Shown in pieces: positions 1-7,831 of a stretch of 20,309 nt of DNA. Each line of letters begins with the position of its first letter. The stretch's first letter is position 1. Both the position numbers and the translations under genes were made by a program. This DNA comes from a virus. The notes beneath the pieces were generated by a model. The model had not been told where the DNA came from, did not search any database, and saw nothing but the letters and a program-made list of their open reading frames with translations. The stretch spans positions 1 to 20,309 of IMG/VR virus record IMGVR_UViG_3300022935_000145, one strand, 5' to 3'.

Positions 1-2
1 CT

Positions 3-2822
3 GCATGGCATGAATCATTACCGATCATAACAGTTGCTTCAGGAACCTCAGTAACAAGTGGTCACTCAATGATCATCAACGGTACCACTATCACAACAAG
101 TGGCACAACACTTTCAAACGTTGCGTCAAACATTGGTTCAAATGTTACAAACGTGTCAGCGAGTATCAACAGCATCACAGGTAACCTTGAAATATTCCAT
201 AACGGTAAATCACTGGGTGATTCTACAAGAGATCCTGAAGGAGGCAACGACAACGCCATCAAATTTGAAGCGGCGGCGGCCGGAACTTTGCTTTCTGACT
301 TAGGTATCACGGCAGGAACTTACAAGGGTGCAAAATTCTTACAAGACAAACACACAAATAGACCAACTTGGAAAACAGCAGACGAAGACAGACCAAATGG
401 TTCTGTTTGGTTTAAAACAACCAATGCAAACTCAGGTGCAAACATTGTTGCTAAACTTTACAGTTCATCAAGTGCTAGTTTCTCAACTGTTTCTAGTCCA
501 CTTTACGCAAGTAACCATTCAGCGATCTACAACTTAGATCCTGCTAACGGTGGTACAGGCTTGAGCGTGGGTGACTTGTATACACAATACAACATCACAG
601 AACAATTCATGGCAACAAACGATGCCGCGGATGCATCACCAAATGTAGGTGACTTCCAATTGTTCAGATACGAAGGTGGTGTCACAAAAATCGTAAGTAA
701 ACTTACTTCACCAACTTTCACAAGTACTGAAACTTTCACAATCAAAGAATCAAGAAAAAATCAAGAAGCATTAAGTTCTGCTATCACAATCACATTGGGC
801 GGTACAACAGCAGATGATTTTATTGCGGCTGTAAACGCAAAAGTTGATGCGAGTGCGCCGGCTAGTTCGGCTGATAAACTTATCAACATCAAAGCATCTA
901 AATTATCCACTGGTGAGATTGTTCTTGAACACTTACTAGGTGGTGAATTCAGAATGTTTGATACACTCGGAACTCCATTAGCAGATGCTGGTTTTGATCA
1001 CACAACTGCAAACGACTATGGATCATACACTGAGAACAGTTCAACGTTAATTGATAACTTGTACAAAGTGCCAACAGGTGAGACTGTTGACTCAACAGCG
1101 AACACGGCGATTTTAGCCTCAAACTGGAAAAGATTAAGTTACACAGCATCAACATCGTCTCCGACAAATGAGCCAGCGGACGGTACATTATGGTATGACA
1201 CAAGTATCGATTCGGCAGATATCATGATTCATAATGGTACAACATGGGTTGGTTATCAAAATTACGATAGTTCATATGCGGACACTGACCCTAATGGACC
1301 ACAGTTCAGTGCAACTGCACCAACTACACAGTCAGATGGTACAGCACTTGTGAACAATGACTTATGGATTGACACAAGTGATTTAGAGAACTATCCAAAA
1401 CTTTACAAATACAACACGTCAGCAACTTTGAGTTCAACTAACACAGCGAACCAAGTGGCAGTGACGACAACTGGTGCGGCATGGGTATTAGTTGACAAAA
1501 CGGATCAAACCACAGAGAACGGTATTGTGTTCGCGGATGCCAGATGGCATACATCAACCGACAAAGCGGCGGGAACGTCTACAGCGGCTGGTACAGCCTC
1601 GACTATCAAGAATTTATTGAGTGATAACTTCTTAGACCCAGATGCTCCAGATCCTGCCAACTACCCAAATGGTATCTTGTTATGGAACACTAGAAGAAGT
1701 GGTTACAATGTAAAAGAATACAAGAACAGTTACATCACAACCACAAAATATCCAGGAAGCGGATCAGCGGGACTAGGTAACATAAGATTCAATAACAACG
1801 AGTCTGTATCGACCTATTACCCAGACAGATGGGTTACGAAATCTAGCAACAACGCAGACGGCTCTGGATCTTTTGGTAGAAAAGCACAGAGAAAAGTAAT
1901 TGTTGAGCAAATCAAATCTGAGATCGACACCAACCAAGCGATAAGAGAAGACCAAAGAGGTTACAATGTTATCGCTACACCTGGTTACCCAGAAGCGATT
2001 GCAAACATGATTAACCTAAACACAGACAGAAACAACACAGCATTTGTAGTAGGTGACACACCTTTAAGATTGGCGGGTACATCCACTGCGATACAGAACT
2101 GGGCAAACAACACAGCATCGGCACTTGACAACGGTGAGGATGGCCTAGTGAGCTCAAGTGATTACTTGGGTGTGTTTTATCCATCTGGTTTGACCACAGA
2201 CAACACAGGAAAATCAATTGTTGTTCCACCATCACACATGATGTTGAGAACGCTGGCCAACAACGACAACATCGCATTCCCATGGTTTGCACCATCAGGA
2301 ACAAGGAGAGGTGTAGTTGACAATGCCACTTCGGTTGGTTACATAGACACAGCGAGTGGTGAATTCCAAACAATATCTGTTACGGAGTCAGTGAGAGATT
2401 CTATGCATGAAGTTAAAGTGAACCCAATCACTTTCTTCTCAGGTGCAGGAATTGTGAACTTCGGAAACTTGACCAAGACATCGGCAAGTTCGGCGTTAGA
2501 CAGAATAAACGTTTCAAGATTAGCAGTGTATCTAAGATCACAACTTGATGCAATCGCTAAACCGTTCATATTTGAACCAAACGATGAACTGACAAGGAAC
2601 GAGATCAAACAAGCAATCGAATCATTCTTGTTAGAGTTAGTTGGTCAGAGAGCGTTATATGACTTCCTAGTAGTTTGTGATGACACTAATAACACACCTA
2701 CGAGGATCGACAGAAACGAACTTTACGTGGACATTGCAATTGAACCGATCAAATCAGTCGAGTTCATTTACATTCCACTAAGAATCAAAAACACAGGAGA
2801 GATTGCAAATTTAGGGAACTAA
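3..2822 (+). CDS. gp18: Tail sheath protein gp18 (5' end outside window)
   Basis: Contractile tail sheath subunit that surrounds the tail tube and drives DNA injection. The reading frame is open from base 3, so the ATG at 69 is probably internal and the gene starts upstream of the window; at least 939 codons are present against 659 in T4 gp18. The C-terminal ~130 residues match the conserved sheath domain closely: an ALDRINVSRL segment, then VVCDDTNNTPTRIDRNELYV, close to the T4 gp18 end. The N-terminal and central parts are rich in Thr, Ser and Asn and carry four degenerate repeats (about bases 391-420, 1159-1254, 1315-1410 and 1660-1720) of the form P-x-G-x(n)-LW-x-x-T, which look like surface-exposed insertions. 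gp19 follows after 24 bases, the T4 order. Identity is very secure; the true start is unknown. Confidence 0.95.
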   Translation, partial: AWHESLPIITVASGTSVTSGHSMIINGTTITTSGTTLSNVASNIGSNVTNVSASINSITGNLEIFHNGKSLGDSTRDPEGGNDNAIKFEAAAAGTLLSDLGITAGTYKGAKFLQDKHTNRPTWKTADEDRPNGSVWFKTTNANSGANIVAKLYSSSSASFSTVSSPLYASNHSAIYNLDPANGGTGLSVGDLYTQYNITEQFMATNDAADASPNVGDFQLFRYEGGVTKIVSKLTSPTFTSTETFTIKESRKNQEALSSAITITLGGTTADDFIAAVNAKVDASAPASSADKLINIKASKLSTGEIVLEHLLGGEFRMFDTLGTPLADAGFDHTTANDYGSYTENSSTLIDNLYKVPTGETVDSTANTAILASNWKRLSYTASTSSPTNEPADGTLWYDTSIDSADIMIHNGTTWVGYQNYDSSYADTDPNGPQFSATAPTTQSDGTALVNNDLWIDTSDLENYPKLYKYNTSATLSSTNTANQVAVTTTGAAWVLVDKTDQTTENGIVFADARWHTSTDKAAGTSTAAGTASTIKNLLSDNFLDPDAPDPANYPNGILLWNTRRSGYNVKEYKNSYITTTKYPGSGSAGLGNIRFNNNESVSTYYPDRWVTKSSNNADGSGSFGRKAQRKVIVEQIKSEIDTNQAIREDQRGYNVIATPGYPEAIANMINLNTDRNNTAFVVGDTPLRLAGTSTAIQNWANNTASALDNGEDGLVSSSDYLGVFYPSGLTTDNTGKSIVVPPSHMMLRTLANNDNIAFPWFAPSGTRRGVVDNATSVGYIDTASGEFQTISVTESVRDSMHEVKVNPITFFSGAGIVNFGNLTKTSASSALDRINVSRLAVYLRSQLDAIAKPFIFEPNDELTRNEIKQAIESFLLELVGQRALYDFLVVCDDTNNTPTRIDRNELYVDIAIEPIKSVEFIYIPLRIKNTGEIANLGN

Positions 2823-2828
2823 TTTTGG

Positions 2829-2836
2829 AATAAATA
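2829..2836 (+). promoter_or_regulatory. T4-type late promoter box AATAAATA before gp19
   Basis: AATAAATA differs from the T4 late consensus TATAAATA at one base. It lies between the gp18 stop and the gp19 ATG, ten bases before the start. An AGGAG Shine-Dalgarno sequence (2836-2840) overlaps its end, so gp19 may be translated both from read-through gp18 mRNA and from its own late transcript. Function is inferred from the motif and position. Confidence 0.6.
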
Positions 2837-2846
2837 GGAGAAACAG

Positions 2847-3467
2847 ATGGCAATATCAACTTTATCAAAATTTACAGTACCTTTAGCAAACGATCAGAGT
2901 TCAGCATCGCAAGGATTATTGATGCCAAAACTACAGTATCGTTTTAGAGCGATCCTGGAAAATTTTGGAGTATCAACACCGAGATCAGAACTTACAAAAC
3001 AAGTGATCGATATTACAAGACCAAACTTGACTTTTGACAACGTGACGTTAGACGTGTACAACTCGAAAGTTTATGTTGCTGGTAAACACACTTGGGATCC
3101 GATCACGATCAACCTAAGAGATGACGTCAACAACTCAGTTACAAAACTGGTCGGCGAGCAGATACAGAAACAGTTCGACTTCTTTGAACAGTCAAGTGCG
3201 GCATCAGGTATCGACTACAAATTCACAGCAAGGATCGAAATGCTTGATGGTGGTAACGGAGCAAGTGCACCGAATGTTTTAGAAACATTTGAGTTGTACG
3301 GTGCATATGTTGAAAACGTGAACTACAACACACTGGCATACGCAACTTCAGAGCCAGCAACTATCACATTATCACTAAGATACGACAACGCAATTCAAAC
3401 TCCAACAGGAACTGGAATTGGAACAGCGGTATCCAGAACGCTAGGTACGTTAAGTACTGGTGGTTAA
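2847..3467 (+). CDS. gp19: Tail tube protein gp19
   Basis: Major subunit of the rigid inner tail tube, 206 residues (T4 gp19 has 163). The central segment LDVYNSKVYVAGKHTWDPI corresponds to the T4 stretch around MNRKINVAGDRTFDDWTV, and the end (ATITLSLRYDNAIQ) matches the T4 C-terminal strand FEVTLALDYW. Both are hallmarks of the tube beta-sandwich. The extra length is mostly a longer N-terminus and a Gly/Thr-rich tail after the last strand. The start is supported by AGGAG seven bases upstream. It sits directly after the sheath gene, as in T4, and is followed at once by a strong hairpin terminator, consistent with high, separately controlled expression. Confidence 0.93.
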   Translation: MAISTLSKFTVPLANDQSSASQGLLMPKLQYRFRAILENFGVSTPRSELTKQVIDITRPNLTFDNVTLDVYNSKVYVAGKHTWDPITINLRDDVNNSVTKLVGEQIQKQFDFFEQSSAASGIDYKFTARIEMLDGGNGASAPNVLETFELYGAYVENVNYNTLAYATSEPATITLSLRYDNAIQTPTGTGIGTAVSRTLGTLSTGG

Positions 3468-3495
3468 TCAGCATTAAGTTAGCAATTATACAAGG

Positions 3496-3521
3496 AAAGC
3501 GTCTTTATAGGCGCTTTTTTT
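3496..3521 (+). terminator. Rho-independent terminator after gp19
   Basis: AAAGCGTC (3496-3503) pairs with GGCGCTTT (3510-3517) as an 8-bp stem with one T:G wobble. The loop is TTTATA, and a run of seven T extends to 3521. It lies 28 bases after the gp19 stop and just before the next gene's promoter box. This is the only canonical intrinsic terminator seen in the window. Confidence 0.88.
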
Positions 3522-3526
3522 GTGGC

Positions 3527-3534
3527 CATAAATA
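3527..3534 (+). promoter_or_regulatory. Late promoter box CATAAATA, predicted leaderless start
   Basis: CATAAATA ends six bases before the A of the ATG at 3540. With T4 late geometry (box at -13 to -6), transcription would begin exactly on the start codon. It lies five bases after the T-run of the gp19 terminator and no Shine-Dalgarno precedes the ATG. Inference from motif and spacing. Confidence 0.6.
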
Positions 3535-3539
3535 TCCAT

Positions 3540-4949
3540 ATGCCAAGCATTAATAATTTTCTAAAAGGATTCCAGGAAGGCCTTCCTGGCATGAAAGACT
3601 ATCGACACGCATCCAGATTGTATATAGACGACAATCATAAATTGATGCCAAAACAGAAATTTCTGTTCCATGTGGTTTTTCAAACAGACGAAACCCTATT
3701 CTACAATGGATTCAATACTAATGAAAGATACGAACTAAACATGTTGGTAAAAGCATGTGACCTGCCAAAATACAACATGAGTGTGGAAGAAAAGACACAG
3801 TACAACAAGAAGATGTACGCGGCAACCAGAATAGCATATGAACCTGTCAACATAACATTCCACGATGATCATGCGGACACTGTAAATGCTTTCTGGAAAA
3901 AATATTACGAATACCACATCGCTGATTCGGTAGCATTAAATTCTGACCTTGCAATATCTAATACAAAAGACGATTACTATGATGGAATCGATAAAAAGAA
4001 CATCAGTAAATTTGGTATGGATACTCCCGCGATGCGAAAAAAACCTTACCTTAAAGGTATAGAAATCTTTGTATTACATAAACAGAGATTCACATCAATG
4101 ACCTTAGTCAACCCAGTGATAGGATCTTTCAGTCACGACAACCTAGACCAAGCCGACGGCGGAGGTGTGCTACAAAACACAATGCAGATACTTTATGAGA
4201 CAGTGATATACAAATCAGGTCTAATAAACAGATCACTAGGCCAACCTAATCCAAACAGTGTACCCGGCTTTGCCACCATCCACTACGATAAAGAACCATC
4301 ACCATTGACGGTGCTCGGAGGTGGAACAAATAGCATCTTCGGACCAGGCGGTGTTGTGGATGGCATAGGATCAGTGATAAGAAATGTGAACCAGGGCAAC
4401 ATCCTGGGAGCAATACTGTCAGCATCAAACACTTACAACAACGCAAAAAAAATTAAAAAACAAGATGCCAAAGAAGAACTAAAAGGCATCGCTAAAAGAG
4501 GAGTCCTAGAAGTAGGAAAACAAGCAGGCACGATAGATAATCCTGTCGGATCGTTTTCAGTGGGAGCGGCTGTGGCCGCCGGGACCATAATTGCGGGTGC
4601 AAAGGCAACCAATGACAGGCTGAATAAACAAGACACACGTGTGATTCAGTCGCCGTCTTTAGATACCGTAAATTACCTCACAGCCGAAGAGGCATTCAAT
4701 TTGATATCTAACGACAGTACAATCAAAGATGAAATTGCCGCAGGAATTTATTACAAAGACATCGGATCAAGAAATAATCTCACAGTAGCGGAATCTGATG
4801 TGCAGTTTGCGAACTCTAATAATACGATTAAGACAGTATATAGGAATAAAGCAATCACTGACATCAGGAAATTAATAACAGAAGGATACTTGAAAATAAA
4901 CAGATCTACGCAAGAAGTATCGGTAGCAACTGAGAAGGCAGGACTATAA
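3540..4949 (+). CDS. Tail-tube-fold structural protein (gp19/gp54-like N-terminus)
   Basis: 469 residues. The first ~200 residues look like a tail-tube-type domain: FLFHVVFQTDETLF, then VKACDLPKYNMSVEEKTQYN, then YEPVNITFHDD followed by an aromatic-rich FWKKYYEYH helix. This recalls gp19 and the T4 baseplate tube proteins gp54/gp48. A Gly-rich stretch (about 258-300), a small hydrophobic Ala/Gly segment (about 340-360) and a polar C-terminal domain follow. T4 has the portal gene gp20 at this position, so the order is rearranged. I chose the ATG at 3540 over an in-frame GTG at 3522, because the GTG touches the terminator and lies inside the promoter region. The stop overlaps the next ATG by one base (TAATG). 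Most likely a tube or tube-initiator structural protein; the exact T4 counterpart is uncertain. Confidence 0.7.
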   Translation: MPSINNFLKGFQEGLPGMKDYRHASRLYIDDNHKLMPKQKFLFHVVFQTDETLFYNGFNTNERYELNMLVKACDLPKYNMSVEEKTQYNKKMYAATRIAYEPVNITFHDDHADTVNAFWKKYYEYHIADSVALNSDLAISNTKDDYYDGIDKKNISKFGMDTPAMRKKPYLKGIEIFVLHKQRFTSMTLVNPVIGSFSHDNLDQADGGGVLQNTMQILYETVIYKSGLINRSLGQPNPNSVPGFATIHYDKEPSPLTVLGGGTNSIFGPGGVVDGIGSVIRNVNQGNILGAILSASNTYNNAKKIKKQDAKEELKGIAKRGVLEVGKQAGTIDNPVGSFSVGAAVAAGTIIAGAKATNDRLNKQDTRVIQSPSLDTVNYLTAEEAFNLISNDSTIKDEIAAGIYYKDIGSRNNLTVAESDVQFANSNNTIKTVYRNKAITDIRKLITEGYLKINRSTQEVSVATEKAGL

Positions 4950-5326
4950 TGGCTGAATTATACACTAACTTACCACCAAGAGATAAAGATGATCTCGAAA
5001 AAACTATAGAAAAACTCACCACGTCAAACTATGAGACTGATTATCAATTTAATGTGGGAGAGTATGACAGCACTGTAGCGTTCTTTGTGAAACGTGGATT
5101 TTCAAGGACCTCTGCTGAATCAACAGCATATGTGATTCTTGCCCAGGCCAAAATAGACAATGTAAATCCACAAGAAGTGTTAGACAAACTGACTTATGCT
5201 TCACCGGCACAATTATCCGAGGTCATCACAATTATACTAAATGCTAATCGATACAAGTCAAGTAGACTCGGTGTCAGGCAAACACTAACAACGAAAGAGA
5301 CCGTATCTAGAAACATCATAGATTAA
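4949..5326 (+). CDS. Conserved marine T4-like virion protein, 125 aa
   Basis: A 125-residue soluble protein with no signal peptide or membrane segment. From memory it resembles a short protein often listed as a virion structural protein in T4-like cyanophages, with an N-terminal LPPRDKDD-type segment, a central FNVGEYDSTVAFFVKRGFS, a helical SAESTAYVILAQAKIDNV and an ILNANRYKSSRLG motif near the end. It overlaps the upstream tube-like gene by one base (TAATG), suggesting translational coupling and a shared role in the tail. The molecular function is unknown to me. Confidence 0.65.
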   Translation: MAELYTNLPPRDKDDLEKTIEKLTTSNYETDYQFNVGEYDSTVAFFVKRGFSRTSAESTAYVILAQAKIDNVNPQEVLDKLTYASPAQLSEVITIILNANRYKSSRLGVRQTLTTKETVSRNIID

Positions 5327-5340
5327 TATCCAAAGAACCT

Positions 5341-5838
5341 ATGTATATCAGTCTAAATTTGCCAACTATTGAAACAAAAAAAATCAAATGGAACACTAAT
5401 AAAATAATTGATAAATCAAGCAAGTCAACAATTAATGTCAATGGAAAATTAGGTTACTGGGCATACTCTGTAGATGATGTTACCTATAAAACACTGCAGG
5501 AATTTTTCCCAACAGAAATTATGGTAAATTCGCGCGTGTTGGTGCAGTTCCTTAGATCGACTACGAATGATAATCCGCACAGAGACAGTTATCCATGGAC
5601 TTTTATGTACATGTTGGATGATGCCAGTGGATACACAACTTTGTATGATGAAAACAAAAAAATTGTATCATCGCATGTTACACATAATAGAAACTGGGCC
5701 TTATTTAAATCTTGGTGTTGGCATTCGCCTGCAGGCATAAAGGAAAATAAAATCAGGAAAGCACTTGTGATACGTTTGAAGAAGGATTTCGATCTAAGAT
5801 TTTTACTGGAGAGCACAAATGTTACCGAGATTCGCTAA
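5341..5838 (+). CDS. 2OG-Fe(II) oxygenase-like protein
   Basis: 165 residues with the pattern of a 2-oxoglutarate/Fe(II) dioxygenase double-stranded beta-helix. An H80-R-D82 dyad follows a QFLRSTTNDN segment, the distal iron ligand is probably H128 in WCWHSPAG, and R139 or R145 (RKALVIRL) would bind the 2-oxoglutarate carboxylate. Such enzymes hydroxylate proteins, sugars or nucleobases; the substrate here cannot be read. The gene is visibly more AT-rich than its neighbours, with A-runs, and separates a tail gene from the gp4 head gene, so it looks like cargo. Its last 20 bases overlap the gp4 start. No Shine-Dalgarno or late box precedes it, so expression probably comes from read-through. 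Confidence 0.65.
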   Translation: MYISLNLPTIETKKIKWNTNKIIDKSSKSTINVNGKLGYWAYSVDDVTYKTLQEFFPTEIMVNSRVLVQFLRSTTNDNPHRDSYPWTFMYMLDDASGYTTLYDENKKIVSSHVTHNRNWALFKSWCWHSPAGIKENKIRKALVIRLKKDFDLRFLLESTNVTEIR

Positions 5839-6259
5839 GGGGAAGTTCTCGCCCAAGAACGGAAACAAGTATGTTGGTACCAAAACCCCCACTTACAGAA
5901 GCAGTTGGGAACATGCCTTCATGCGATTGTGCGACGAACACCCAAACGTGTACCAATGGGCAAGTGAATCAATAAAGATCCCATACAGACACCCATTCAC
6001 CGGGAAGTACACAGTCTACGTGCCTGATTTCTTTATCGTGTACCAAGACAAGGAAGGTCGGAAACATGCTGAAATGATAGAAGTCAAACCCATGAGTCAG
6101 ACCACAATGGAGGCCGCGGGAAGAAGTCAGGCAAAGAAAAAACAAGTCATAATCAACATGGCCAAATGGGAGGCGGCTAATGCATATGCCAAACAAAGAC
6201 GCATCAAATTCCGTGTGGTTTCAGAAGAACAGTTGTTTCATAATAGCAAACGTAAGTAA
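5819..6259 (+). CDS. gp4: Head completion protein gp4 (TnsA-like nuclease fold)
   Basis: 146 residues, close to T4 gp4 (150). In T4 this protein acts after DNA packaging to finish the head before tail joining. The sequence shows a YRSSWEHAFM helix with E31, the strand YVPDFFIVY with D70, and E88-V-K90 in MIEVKP. Together these give the E...PD...ExK signature of a TnsA-N/restriction-type nuclease. A C-terminal MAKWEAANAYAKQRRIKFRV helix-strand unit also matches T4 gp4. The basic N-terminus (KGKFSPKNGNKY) corresponds to the T4 GKFNPKHPEKY segment. The start lies inside the end of the preceding oxygenase gene. Whether it cuts DNA is unproven, but the active-site residues are intact. Confidence 0.88.
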   Translation: MLPRFAKGKFSPKNGNKYVGTKTPTYRSSWEHAFMRLCDEHPNVYQWASESIKIPYRHPFTGKYTVYVPDFFIVYQDKEGRKHAEMIEVKPMSQTTMEAAGRSQAKKKQVIINMAKWEAANAYAKQRRIKFRVVSEEQLFHNSKRK

Positions 6260-6264
6260 TTTTG

Positions 6265-7296
6265 ATGTATTCATTAGAAACTATAGAGCTGATCGATTTC
6301 GAATTAAGCAGTCATTGTAACTCCAAATGTCCTCAGTGCCCACGCTATGACATGCAAGGTAATGTACACAAGGATTTAAATGTAACACACCTGCCTTTTG
6401 ACACGATAAAGAGGTTACCACTAAATCATATGAAAGGTCTAAAGAGAATTTCGTTTAGAGGCAATTTTGGCGATCCGTTGATGCATCCGGAACTGGATAA
6501 TATTGTAGATTTTTTTTCAAATCAAAAAATTCACATCAGCACAAATGCATCTCTAAGGAATAAAGATTGGTGGGGACGACTGGGCACCAGGAAAAACGTT
6601 GAAGTGGTATTTTGCATAGATGGGTTAGATGATACCCATCATCTTTATCGTAGAAACACGTCATACAAAAAAATCATGGAGAATGCGGAATCTTTTATAG
6701 GCAACGGAGGGAAGGCTCTATGGCAATACATTGTTTTCAAACATAACGAACATCAAATCAGAAAAGCAAAATCTCTATCAGAATCATTGGGCTTTCAGTC
6801 TATCAAATTCATGTATTCGGAAAGATTTGATGTTGATTCTAAATTTAAAGTTTTTGAAAACAATGAACATCTATATGATTTGGAAAAAAGCACCAAGCAA
6901 AAATTATTGCGTGAAAAACTAGATTCCAACCACGGAGAAAAGTATTGGAAAAAATTATTCCTAAAGAGAGATCCGGGAAAAGTTGAATGCATATGGAGTC
7001 ACCGTAAAGAAATATACATCCACAGCGATGGAAATGTTTACCCTTGCTGTATGATTGGTTCTGTACAGGCAGGTAAAAATATAGAAAAACTAATGTTTGG
7101 AAAAATTGTCAAGGACAATGCCAATATTAATCTGCACAAAAATAGTTTTGAACAAATTATAAGTTCTGACGTTTTCCAAAAACTGATACCGGATAGCCTT
7201 AACGGACACCCTTTCACCCACCCTGTTTGTATAGAATGGTGCAACAAAAGGACGGGAAAATTTGCAAACAGTTTTTTAAATACTGTAAATACATGA
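6265..7296 (+). CDS. Radical SAM protein with SPASM-like C-terminus
   Basis: 343 residues. C18-x3-C22-x2-C25 (CNSKCPQC) is the radical SAM [4Fe-4S] motif, set right after the first strand (IELIDFELSSHC). RGNFGDPLMHPEL fits the GxGxP-type SAM-binding loop, and ISTNASL and FCIDGLDDTHHLYRR match later core motifs. The C-terminus carries CIWSHRKEIYIHSDGNVYPCC and a final HPVCIEWCNK, a SPASM-like pattern of Cys for an auxiliary cluster. SPASM enzymes act mostly on peptides, sometimes on sugars; no precursor peptide gene is evident nearby. I chose the ATG at 6265 over the in-frame TTG at 6262. The gene is AT-rich with long T-runs and lies between gp4 and gp16, which suggests acquired cargo. Its substrate is unknown. 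Confidence 0.85.
   Translation: MYSLETIELIDFELSSHCNSKCPQCPRYDMQGNVHKDLNVTHLPFDTIKRLPLNHMKGLKRISFRGNFGDPLMHPELDNIVDFFSNQKIHISTNASLRNKDWWGRLGTRKNVEVVFCIDGLDDTHHLYRRNTSYKKIMENAESFIGNGGKALWQYIVFKHNEHQIRKAKSLSESLGFQSIKFMYSERFDVDSKFKVFENNEHLYDLEKSTKQKLLREKLDSNHGEKYWKKLFLKRDPGKVECIWSHRKEIYIHSDGNVYPCCMIGSVQAGKNIEKLMFGKIVKDNANINLHKNSFEQIISSDVFQKLIPDSLNGHPFTHPVCIEWCNKRTGKFANSFLNTVNT
7284..7291 (+). promoter_or_regulatory. Late-type box TGTAAATA before gp16
   Basis: TGTAAATA ends seven bases before the gp16 ATG, which places a T4-style late start one base upstream of it. A second copy of the core, TTTAAATA (7275-7282), lies just upstream. Both sit inside the end of the radical SAM gene. No Shine-Dalgarno is visible. 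The first two bases deviate from TATAAATA. Confidence 0.45.
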
Positions 7297-7297
7297 T

Positions 7298-7822
7298 ATG
7301 ACAAAAAAATTAGAGGACATTCTTAATTTACCAAACGTAAAAGAGGCATTCAAAGAGGTAGACAAGAAAGAAAAAGATAGAAAAATCAAAGAAACCAACG
7401 TAAATCCTTCAACAAAGAATCTTGATCCACAAACACAGAAAAACTTGCAAAAAAGTTATGCGGAATTTGACAAGGTTGCGGCGGCGTTGCCCCAGGTAAA
7501 AGGCTTGGGTGAACTGTCAGATCTAGAATTAGACAAACTGGCAATTGAAGCCGAAGAGAGTTACAAGAATCTAATGGATCTAGGCATGAACGTGGACTCC
7601 AGATACTCAGGCAGGATCTTTGAAGTGGCTGGAAACTTCCTTAGGAACGCCATAGATGCTAAAAGCGGCAAGATCGACAAGAAACTGAAAATGATCGAAT
7701 TACAACTCAAAAAGCAGAAGTTAGATCAGGGTAATAAAGATGGGCCCGCTATAGAAGAAAGCGACGGATTTGTGATATCTGATCGTAACGAATTGATGAA
7801 GAAACTACTCAAAAAAGACTAA
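7298..7822 (+). CDS. gp16: Small terminase subunit gp16
   Basis: 174 residues (T4 gp16: 164). The small terminase recognises phage DNA and stimulates the packaging ATPase gp17. The N-terminus (LEDILNLPNV) matches the start of T4-type gp16. The middle is an alpha-helical coiled-coil-like segment, and the C-terminal part FLRNAIDAKSGKIDKKLKMI followed by LQLKKQKLD, then DGFVISDRNELMKKLLKK, closely resembles gp16 of marine T4-like phages as I recall them. Highly charged, no Cys. A late-type box lies immediately upstream. Unlike T4, it is not next to gp17: two genes intervene. Confidence 0.8.
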   Translation: MTKKLEDILNLPNVKEAFKEVDKKEKDRKIKETNVNPSTKNLDPQTQKNLQKSYAEFDKVAAALPQVKGLGELSDLELDKLAIEAEESYKNLMDLGMNVDSRYSGRIFEVAGNFLRNAIDAKSGKIDKKLKMIELQLKKQKLDQGNKDGPAIEESDGFVISDRNELMKKLLKKD

Positions 7823-7825
7823 ATA
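7818..7825 (+). promoter_or_regulatory. Late-type box ACTAAATA
   Basis: ACTAAATA overlaps the gp16 stop codon and ends seven bases before the ATG at 7832. The predicted late transcript would start one base before the ATG. Same geometry as the boxes before gp16, gp17 and the 704-residue gene. Confidence 0.5.
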
Positions 7826-7831
7826 TTGCAT

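Noticed and set aside
69-71. ATG at 69 as the true start of gp18
   Set aside because: The frame stays open to base 3 with a similar Thr/Ser-rich sequence and no Shine-Dalgarno, so the gene most likely begins outside the window.
2011-2373. 120-codon ORF on the minus strand inside gp18
   Set aside because: Antisense to a conserved sheath segment; Cys/Leu/His-rich composition without any domain, and no promoter or ribosome site.
3522-3539. GTG start for the tube-like gene
   Set aside because: It abuts the terminator T-run and lies upstream of the predicted transcript start; the ATG at 3540 fits the late box.
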